DNA of 9,865 bases, from positions 1-9,865 of the forward strand of contig CAMOWP010000063.1 of NCBI GenBank assembly GCA_946628455.1, given 5' to 3'. A program made the translations under genes and the position numbers. Shown here piece by piece: positions 1-5,044 of the stretch (position 1 is its first letter; the number at the start of each line of letters is the position of its first letter). Origin of the DNA: an uncultured Clostridia bacterium (GTDB lineage Bacteria; Bacillota; Clostridia; Oscillospirales; Acutalibacteraceae). The notes beneath the pieces were generated by a model that was not told where the DNA came from, searched no databases, and worked only from the letters and a program-made list of their open reading frames with translations.

Positions 1-474
1 GCTCTTGATGTTACAATTCAGGCTCAGATTCTTGAGCTTATGACCGACCTTCAGAAGGAGCTCGGTATGGCTATAATTATGATTACTCATGACCTCGGCG
101 TTGTTGCTCAGATGTGTGATGAGGTAATCGTTATGTATGCAGGCTCTATCTGCGAGCAGGGAACCGCTGATGAAATATTCTATAACCCCTGCCATGAATA
201 CACTAAAGGGCTTATGCGTTCTATTCCTACTGCAGACACAGCGGGGAACAAACTTCATCCCATTACAGGTACACCGATTGACTTGCTTAATATGCCAAAG
301 GGATGCCCGTTTGCCCCAAGATGTGATAACGCAATGAAGATCTGCATTAATCACCGCGCAGAAAGAATGAAGATTAATGACGACCATTTCGCAACCTGCT
401 GGATGAATATAAAAAAAGGTATTGACAGCGGCGAAATTGAATTAAGTGAGGAAGGCGGTGAGAATGATGGCTGA
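1..474 (+). CDS. oppD: Oligopeptide/dipeptide ABC transporter ATP-binding protein, OppD/DppD type (3' part only)
   Basis: C-terminal 157 residues of an ATPase that powers peptide import; the gene starts before the window. The reading frame is open from base 1 and begins in the D-loop (ALD), followed by the H-loop histidine in ITHDL (about residue 30 of the visible part). Walker A, Q-loop, signature and Walker B lie outside the window. The C-terminus is the oligopeptide-transporter (oligo_HPY) extension with four cysteines spaced C-x5-C-x6-C-x17-C (visible residues 102, 108, 115, 133). In structurally studied DppD/OppD homologues, cysteines of this region hold a [4Fe-4S] cluster; this role is inferred here. 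The end overlaps the next gene by 11 nt, which suggests translational coupling. OppD and OppF would form the cytoplasmic heterodimer under two permeases that probably lie upstream, outside the window. The exact peptide length preference cannot be read from the sequence. Confidence 0.95.
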   Translation, partial: ALDVTIQAQILELMTDLQKELGMAIIMITHDLGVVAQMCDEVIVMYAGSICEQGTADEIFYNPCHEYTKGLMRSIPTADTAGNKLHPITGTPIDLLNMPKGCPFAPRCDNAMKICINHRAERMKINDDHFATCWMNIKKGIDSGEIELSEEGGENDG

Positions 475-1447
475 CAGACCGCTTATTGAAATTAAAGACT
501 TAAAGCAGTATTTCCCAATAAATACCGGTCTTTTCCGCTCAAAGCCGCTTAAGGCTGTTGACGGAGTTTCCTTTGATATCAGCAAAGGCGAAACGCTTGG
601 TCTCGTTGGTGAATCAGGCTGCGGAAAAACTACGGTTGGAAGAACTATCCTCAATCTTTACAAGCCAACCGGCGGAGAAATCTGGTACGACGGAAAAGAG
701 ATTAAAACCCGTTCAGACATCAAGGAATTCCGCAAAAAGGCTACTATGGTTTTTCAGGACCCATATTCCTCGCTCAACCCGAGAATGACTGTTTCTGATA
801 TTATCGGCGAACCTCTCGATGTTCACAAGCTATATTCCAGCAAAAAGGAAAGAACCGAAAAAATTCTGCAATTTATGGATTATGTAGGTCTGAACAGCGA
901 GCATGCTGCAAGATATGCTCACGAATTCTCAGGCGGCCAGCGCCAGAGAATCGGCATCGCCCGCTCGCTTGCGGTTAACCCGGATTTCATAGTCTGCGAC
1001 GAACCTGTTTCAGCGCTTGACGTTTCTATTCAGGCTCAGGTTATCAATATGTTTGACGAGCTTCAGGAAAAACTCGGGCTTACCTATCTCTTCATAGCAC
1101 ACGACCTTCTTGTTGTACGCCACATTTCAGACAGGATAGCAGTAATGTATCTCGGCCACATAGTTGAGCTTGCATCTGCTGCTGAAATATACGATCATCC
1201 GCTTCATCCGTATTCAAAGTCTTTGCTTTCGGCAGTTCCTGTTCCGGATCCGAAAATAGCACGGGCAAATAAGAGAATCGTTCTTTCGGGCGATATCCCA
1301 AGCCCGCTCAATGCTCCTTCCGGCTGCCCGTTCAGAACAAGATGCCAGTACGCAACGGATAAATGCGCTGAGAGTATGCCTGAATTCAAAGAGGTCTCAA
1401 ACGGCCACTTTGTTGCGTGCCACAGAATGGCGGAAATTAACGATTAA
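464..1447 (+). CDS. oppF: Oligopeptide/dipeptide ABC transporter ATP-binding protein, OppF/DppF type
   Basis: Complete 327-residue ATPase, partner of the upstream OppD-type protein. Motifs from the chosen start: Walker A GESGCGKT (49-56), Q-loop Gln98 in VFQDP, signature FSGGQ (155-159), Walker B ending in CDE (178-180), D-loop SALD (183-186) and H-loop His213 in IAHD. A C-terminal oligo_HPY extension carries Cys288, 294, 301 and 319 with the same C-x5-C-x6-C-x17-C spacing as OppD. All ATPase residues are intact, so both sites of the heterodimer are probably active. The ATG at 464 is preferred because AGGAAGG (449-455) lies 8 nt upstream. A GTG at 446 in the same frame would add six residues but would place the ribosome site inside the coding region. 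The gene overlaps oppD by 11 nt and is followed 71 nt later by the binding-protein gene, so the three are likely one transcript. Confidence 0.96.
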   Translation: MMADRPLIEIKDLKQYFPINTGLFRSKPLKAVDGVSFDISKGETLGLVGESGCGKTTVGRTILNLYKPTGGEIWYDGKEIKTRSDIKEFRKKATMVFQDPYSSLNPRMTVSDIIGEPLDVHKLYSSKKERTEKILQFMDYVGLNSEHAARYAHEFSGGQRQRIGIARSLAVNPDFIVCDEPVSALDVSIQAQVINMFDELQEKLGLTYLFIAHDLLVVRHISDRIAVMYLGHIVELASAAEIYDHPLHPYSKSLLSAVPVPDPKIARANKRIVLSGDIPSPLNAPSGCPFRTRCQYATDKCAESMPEFKEVSNGHFVACHRMAEIND

Positions 1448-1459
1448 TAATTATTGATT

Positions 1460-1484
1460 CACGGTAAACCGTGCGGAAACGCAC
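1460..1484 (+). promoter_or_regulatory. Two overlapping, mutually exclusive hairpins between oppF and oppA
   Basis: CACGG-TAAA-CCGTG (1460-1473) and GTGCG-GAAA-CGCAC (1471-1484) are both perfect 5-bp stems. They share the bases GTG at 1471-1473, so only one can form at a time; the second has a GNRA-type tetraloop. No U-run follows, so this is not a standard intrinsic terminator. Intergenic hairpins just before a binding-protein gene often stabilise or process the operon mRNA so that binding protein is made in excess; applying that here is inference. I see no convincing promoter in the 71-nt gap. Confidence 0.45.
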
Positions 1485-1518
1485 AGTAAATAATATTTTC
1501 ATTTGAAAGGATGGTACT

Positions 1519-3366
1519 ATGAAAATGAAAAGAATTGTTGCACTTCTTCTTGCTGTTGTATTAGTTTTCAGCTTTGCAGCTTGCTCAAAGAAAGCTGATA
1601 CTCCTGATAGCAAGAAAGACAACAAAACTGCTGCAAAAGATTCAATTGCAGTATGTCTGGCTTCAGAGCCTGACACTATCGACCCTGCTCTCAACTCAGC
1701 AGTTGACGGCGCTACTCTTCTTGCTCACCTCTTCTCCGGCCTTGCAAAATGGGCTCAGGATGACAGCGGAAAGCTTGTACTTGTAGCAGACGCAGCTAAA
1801 GAGCTTACAGAGGGCAAGGAAAACGCTGACGGAACAGTAACTTATACCTATGAGCTTAAGGACGGTCTTAAGTGGTCAGACGGTAAGGATGTTACTGCAG
1901 GCGATTTCGTATTTGCTTGGAACAGAGCTGCTTCTCTTGATCTTGCTGCTGACTACGGCTATATGTTTGAGGTTGTTGACGGTTACGAAGCAATGACTGA
2001 GGTTGACAAGGACGAAAAGCCCGTTAATCCTGATGCAAAGCTTAATGTAAAAGCTGTAGATGACAAGACTATCGAGGTTACTCTTAAGAACGCAGTTCCT
2101 TACTGGAATGAGCTTCTTGCTTTCCCGACATACTTCCCTGTTCGCGAGGATGTTGTTTCTAACGACGCTTGGGCAACTGATCCTTCAACATATGTATGTA
2201 ACGGTCTTTACAAGCTCGCTTCTTGGGAGCACAACTCAGTTATCACTCTTGAAAAGAATGCTGAGCATCCTGACAATAAAGAAGTTACTATGAATAAGAT
2301 TAACTTCTACCTTTCAGACGATGCTAACAACCAGCTTTCTAATTTCAAGAATGGCGACTGGCAGCTTATCGATTCCGTTCCGACAAACGAAATCGCTAAG
2401 ATTAAGGAAGAATACAAGGATGAATTCTACAATGTTGGTCAGCTTGGAACATACTATGTATGCTGGAATATCAACGAGCAGATTCTTCCTGCAGACAGCA
2501 AGCTTACAGGCGTTGAAGCTGAAAAGGCTAAGGCTGAAATCAGAAACGCTGTAGCTCTTCTCTTTGACCGTAACTATATCGTTAACGATATAGCTCAGGG
2601 CGGACAGCTTCCTGCTTCCTCCTTCGTGGCTATGGGTCTTACAGATGCTGACGGCAAGACTGAGTTCTATAAGAACACCGGCTTCAGCAAGGACTTTGAC
2701 GGTTATTTCAACACAGCTCCGGAAGCAGTTGAAACTAACTACAATTCAGCTATGGAAACTCTTAAGAAGTATTATCAGTTTGATGAGGCTTCAGGCAAGT
2801 TCACAAACTTCCCGAAACTTACTTATCTCTACAATACTGACGAAGGCCATAAGGCAATTGGCGAATACATCCAGTCATCACTTGCTAATGTAGGTATTGA
2901 AATCAGCATGGAGAACCAGGAATGGGCAACCTTCCTTAACACCCGTAAGGACGGCGATTATTCAATCGCTCGTAACGGTTGGCTTGCTGACTATAACGAT
3001 CCTATCAGCTTCCTTGATATGTGGACTACAGCATCAGGTAACAACGATGTTCAGTTCGGCAAGGGCGATCACAAGGATGTTAAGGCTTACAGCCTTGACC
3101 TCACCTCACTCGGATTTGAAGAGAAGGTTGAAAACGCAACTTGGGCTGAGACTTATGACGTTCTTATCGCAAAGATTAAGAACTGCACAGACACTGAAAA
3201 GCGTTATGCAATGATGCATATGGCAGAGGACATGCTTATGGCTTCAGGCTGTATCACTCCTATCTACTATTACACTGATCAGTATCTTCTTGATTCTTCA
3301 GTTCAGGGCTTCTTCTCTAACCCGCTTGGTTACAAGTACTTTATGTACTGCACATACGCTGAATAA
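1519..3366 (+). CDS. oppA: Oligopeptide-binding lipoprotein of the ABC importer (SBP family 5, OppA-like)
   Basis: 615-residue extracytoplasmic substrate-binding protein that captures peptides and delivers them to the importer encoded upstream. It opens with a lipoprotein signal: Lys/Arg n-region (KMKR), hydrophobic core, and lipobox FAAC with Cys22 as the predicted lipidated residue. A Lys/Asp/Ser-rich tether follows, then the mature fold. Family-5 hallmarks are the early DTIDPALNSAVDGATLL segment with LFSGL, and YELKDGLKWSDGKDVTAGDF (about residues 111-130), which matches the usual 'L+dGlkWSDG.pvtA.DfvfaW' pattern of OppA proteins. The length is somewhat above the usual 500-550. Start choice: AAGGA (1507-1511) lies 7 nt before ATG 1519. 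The gene is last in its operon and ends 20 nt before a strong terminator. Binding specificity (oligopeptide, dipeptide or other) is not readable; the ATPase neighbours favour peptides. Confidence 0.95.
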   Translation: MKMKRIVALLLAVVLVFSFAACSKKADTPDSKKDNKTAAKDSIAVCLASEPDTIDPALNSAVDGATLLAHLFSGLAKWAQDDSGKLVLVADAAKELTEGKENADGTVTYTYELKDGLKWSDGKDVTAGDFVFAWNRAASLDLAADYGYMFEVVDGYEAMTEVDKDEKPVNPDAKLNVKAVDDKTIEVTLKNAVPYWNELLAFPTYFPVREDVVSNDAWATDPSTYVCNGLYKLASWEHNSVITLEKNAEHPDNKEVTMNKINFYLSDDANNQLSNFKNGDWQLIDSVPTNEIAKIKEEYKDEFYNVGQLGTYYVCWNINEQILPADSKLTGVEAEKAKAEIRNAVALLFDRNYIVNDIAQGGQLPASSFVAMGLTDADGKTEFYKNTGFSKDFDGYFNTAPEAVETNYNSAMETLKKYYQFDEASGKFTNFPKLTYLYNTDEGHKAIGEYIQSSLANVGIEISMENQEWATFLNTRKDGDYSIARNGWLADYNDPISFLDMWTTASGNNDVQFGKGDHKDVKAYSLDLTSLGFEEKVENATWAETYDVLIAKIKNCTDTEKRYAMMHMAEDMLMASGCITPIYYYTDQYLLDSSVQGFFSNPLGYKYFMYCTYAE

Positions 3367-3386
3367 TTTTTCAGTTTAATAAAAAG

Positions 3387-3412
3387 CTCGGAGCTTCGGC
3401 TCCGAGTTTTTT
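3387..3412. terminator. Strong bidirectional intrinsic terminator between oppA and sigE
   Basis: Perfect 8-bp stem CTCGGAGC (3387-3394) / GCTCCGAG (3399-3406) closed by a TTCG tetraloop and followed by TTTTTT (3407-3412). On the other strand the same stem is followed by a T-run (complement of A 3381-3385), so it should stop both the opp transcript and the convergent spoIIG transcript. It sits 20 nt after the oppA stop and 10 nt after the sigE stop. Confidence 0.93.
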
Positions 3413-3416
3413 ATTA

Positions 3417-4115
3417 TTATACAAAGTGCTTTTCCATTTCCTTTTTGATTTTTGAAAGGATTCTCTTTTCAAGGCGGGAAATGTATGATTGCGAAATCCC
3501 CATTTCATCCGCAAGCTGCTTCTGGGTGAGAACCTGCTTGCCGTTAAGCCCGAAGCGCAGCTCCATAATCCTCCGCTCCTTTTCGGGGAGGGAGGAAATA
3601 ACCTGCCTGAGCAGCCGCTTTTCATCCTCATCCTCTATTCCCTCGCTGATTTCGTCAGGCTCGCTTCCGAGAACGTCTCTTAAGGTGAGCTCGTTTCCGT
3701 CCCAATCCGTTGAAAGCGGCTCGTCAAACGAAAGATTTATGCTTGAATTTGAAGCTTTTCTGAGATACATAAGTATCTCGTTTTCAATGCAGCGCGAGGC
3801 GTAGGTTGCAAGCTTAATATTCTTTTCGGGGTTAAAGGTTTTAACCGCCTTCATAAGCCCGATTGTTCCGATTGAAACAAGGTCCTCAGCCGAAGCGCTC
3901 GGGGAATCGTATTTCTTGGCGATGTAAACAACAAGTCTTAGATTATGTATAACAAGCAGGTCTCTGTGCGTTTCGTCTCCGCATTTAAGCTCGCTGAAAA
4001 TCGTTTCCTGCTCCTCGTCTGTCAGCGGCGGCGGAAGCGTTTCGGGGCCGTTAATATAGTGGCAGTACTGCCTTAGTTTTATTTTTCTTATAATAAAAGC
4101 CAAAAGCCTTTTCAT
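3417..4115 (-). CDS. sigE: RNA polymerase sporulation sigma factor, sigma-E (pro-sigma-E)
   Basis: 232 residues (Bacillus subtilis SigE: 239). It directs early mother-cell transcription during endospore formation and is made as an inactive precursor cleaved by SpoIIGA, encoded just upstream. Diagnostic stretches include ALPPPL-like TLPPPL (26-31), the region 2 core SIGTIGLMKAV (81-91) with ATYASRCIENEILMYLR (103-119), and the linker motif STDWDGNELTLRDVLG (135-150), highly typical of SigE. Region 4 includes MELRFGL (184-190) and a helix-turn-helix around TQKQLADEMGISQSYISRLE (197-216). The basic, hydrophobic N-terminus (about residues 1-19) is the pro-sequence; by alignment with B. subtilis the cut would fall near His19-Tyr20. 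The ATG is 9 nt after the spoIIGA stop, with GAGGTG (4121-4126) overlapping that stop, so translation is probably coupled. No sigG follows: the next gene is convergent oppA. Confidence 0.96.
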   Translation of the reverse strand: MKRLLAFIIRKIKLRQYCHYINGPETLPPPLTDEEQETIFSELKCGDETHRDLLVIHNLRLVVYIAKKYDSPSASAEDLVSIGTIGLMKAVKTFNPEKNIKLATYASRCIENEILMYLRKASNSSINLSFDEPLSTDWDGNELTLRDVLGSEPDEISEGIEDEDEKRLLRQVISSLPEKERRIMELRFGLNGKQVLTQKQLADEMGISQSYISRLEKRILSKIKKEMEKHFV

Positions 4116-4124
4116 TCTTTCACC

Positions 4125-4925
4125 TCAAAGCGATAATATTTCGGGATTAATGACAGCCGAGCAGCTGCCGTTTTTTATTTCGTCAGAAAGCGCAACGTAC
4201 GCTCCGTCTATTACCTCCTCCCCGTTTGAATTTTTAACAACAACCCTGTCAGGCTTGAACGCCTCAAGATATGAAACGGAATTAACCGTTGCTGCGGGAA
4301 TAAGGCGCAGGCTTTTCCGGTCAAAAATATCTTTTACCAAATCGCTTTTAACAACTATAACGCTCTTGCCCGAAAACGGCTCGCGGAGCTTGTTTCCCGT
4401 ATCCGCAAGCGCAAGCGCGCTGACGCTTTTTCCGCCGTTTTCAATTTTCAGCATATACATCTCTCCCTTTGCGAGGCTCCTGTTATACAGCCTCACAATA
4501 AGGCTTGATACGGCATAGGCAAAAAACGCGCAAAGCAAAAGCCCCCTTGCGCCTATATCAAAATAAACGGTTGAATTTTTAACGGCAATCGCCTCTGTTT
4601 TAAAAAGCATATATATTCCTACGGTTACTCCGAGGAACACAAACGAGGAAAAAACAAAAATCCCCGCTGCAATGAAGAAGCTTTTCAGCCTGTAAAACCT
4701 GAACGCAAGCCCTACAATCAAAAGCCCTACAGCTATTTTCAGCACTGCAGATAAAGCAGGCGGGAGGTCAACAAGAATTATCATTGAATAACCCCCGCCA
4801 ACAGCCGAAGCCGCTATCACGCGCCCGAGCCTTGCCTCCCGCTTTGTAAGCCTTGCGGTAAGCCTCAGAAGAAAAAAGTTGATAAAAAAATTAATTATAA
4901 AAAGAACGTCTGCATAAATTACAAT
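4125..4925 (-). CDS. spoIIGA: Sporulation sigma-E processing aspartic peptidase SpoIIGA (apparent ATT start)
   Basis: Membrane-embedded aspartic protease that converts pro-sigma-E to sigma-E at the septum after a forespore signal. Read from the ATT at 4925-4923 it is 266 residues. It has about five membrane segments (roughly 4-22, 35-53, 57-75, 82-107, 126-147) and a cytoplasmic protease domain with the catalytic LADTGN motif (Asp175; B. subtilis Asp183, in DSGN). RLIPA (207-211) and SAVINPEIL near the end are also family-like. The first canonical start is GTG at 4820, but that removes 35 residues including IYADVLFIINFFINFF, which is clearly the conserved first transmembrane segment, and it has no well-placed ribosome site. 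The coding frame is open back to a TGA at 4946-4944 with no ATG, GTG or TTG. GGAGGGG (4938-4932) lies 6 nt before the ATT. The gene is 9 nt upstream of its substrate gene sigE, the normal spoIIG order. Identity is very secure; the start codon is inferred. Confidence 0.93.
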   Translation of the reverse strand: MVIYADVLFIINFFINFFLLRLTARLTKREARLGRVIAASAVGGGYSMIILVDLPPALSAVLKIAVGLLIVGLAFRFYRLKSFFIAAGIFVFSSFVFLGVTVGIYMLFKTEAIAVKNSTVYFDIGARGLLLCAFFAYAVSSLIVRLYNRSLAKGEMYMLKIENGGKSVSALALADTGNKLREPFSGKSVIVVKSDLVKDIFDRKSLRLIPAATVNSVSYLEAFKPDRVVVKNSNGEEVIDGAYVALSDEIKNGSCSAVINPEILSL

Positions 4926-4931
4926 CTCTAT

Positions 4932-4938
4932 CCCCTCC
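4932..4938 (-). promoter_or_regulatory. Strong ribosome binding site that decides the spoIIGA start
   Basis: GGAGGGG on the minus strand, 6 nt before the ATT at 4925 (GGAGG core 8 nt before it). It is the only strong Shine-Dalgarno sequence near the 5' end of the SpoIIGA reading frame and is far too distant (over 100 nt) to serve the GTG at 4820. Confidence 0.7.
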
Positions 4939-4945
4939 CGTTTTC

Positions 4946-4978
4946 ATTATAGTTATATATATGAAAATAATTTGTCAA
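4946..4978 (-). promoter_or_regulatory. Probable spoIIG promoter (sigma-A type, long 21-nt spacer)
   Basis: On the minus strand there is a consensus -35 TTGACA (4978-4973) and a consensus -10 TATAAT (4951-4946) separated by 21 nt. The B. subtilis spoIIG promoter is known for near-consensus sigma-A elements with an abnormal 22-bp spacing that makes it depend on phosphorylated Spo0A; the resemblance is striking. A weaker alternative is TATAAC at 4957-4952 with a 15-nt spacer. From the TATAAT, transcription would start near 4939, almost directly at the ribosome site. Confidence 0.6.
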
Positions 4979-4979
4979 A
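4973..4979 (+). promoter_or_regulatory. Possible Spo0A box overlapping the spoIIG -35
   Basis: TGTCAAA on the plus strand differs by one base from the 0A-box consensus TGTCGAA and overlaps the spoIIG -35 hexamer. In Bacillus, a Spo0A site overlaps the spoIIG -35 region. A 7-mer with one mismatch is weak by itself in AT-rich DNA; its position is what makes it credible. Confidence 0.4.
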
Positions 4980-4983
4980 AGAA

Positions 4984-5012
4984 TTGCCTTGAAATAATTA
5001 TTATGCTATTAT
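4984..5012 (+). promoter_or_regulatory. Predicted sigma-A promoter of the GH43 gene
   Basis: TTGCCT (4984-4989), 17-nt spacer, then TATTAT (5007-5012) preceded by an extended -10 TGC (5004-5006). The start of transcription would be near 5019, giving a leader of about 26 nt with AAAGGGTGA (5032-5040) as ribosome site before ATG 5045. Its -35 lies 5 nt from the -35 of the divergent spoIIG promoter. Confidence 0.5.
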
Positions 5013-5044
5013 GACATTGAAGAACAATCGTAAAGGGTGATTTT

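Noticed and set aside
446..463. Start of oppF at the GTG 446
   Set aside because: The AGGAAGG ribosome site would then lie inside the gene; the ATG at 464 is 8 nt downstream of it.
1460..1484. Hairpins after oppF as an intrinsic terminator
   Set aside because: No T-run follows either stem, and oppA has no convincing promoter of its own, so read-through is expected.
3445..3804. 119-codon open frame on the plus strand opposite sigE
   Set aside because: Ser/Arg-rich antisense shadow with no family resemblance; sigE on the other strand is certain.
4125..4820. SpoIIGA taken from the GTG at 4820 (231 residues)
   Set aside because: It loses the conserved first membrane segment, has no well-spaced ribosome site (GGGAGG is 14 nt away), and a better-supported start exists at 4925.
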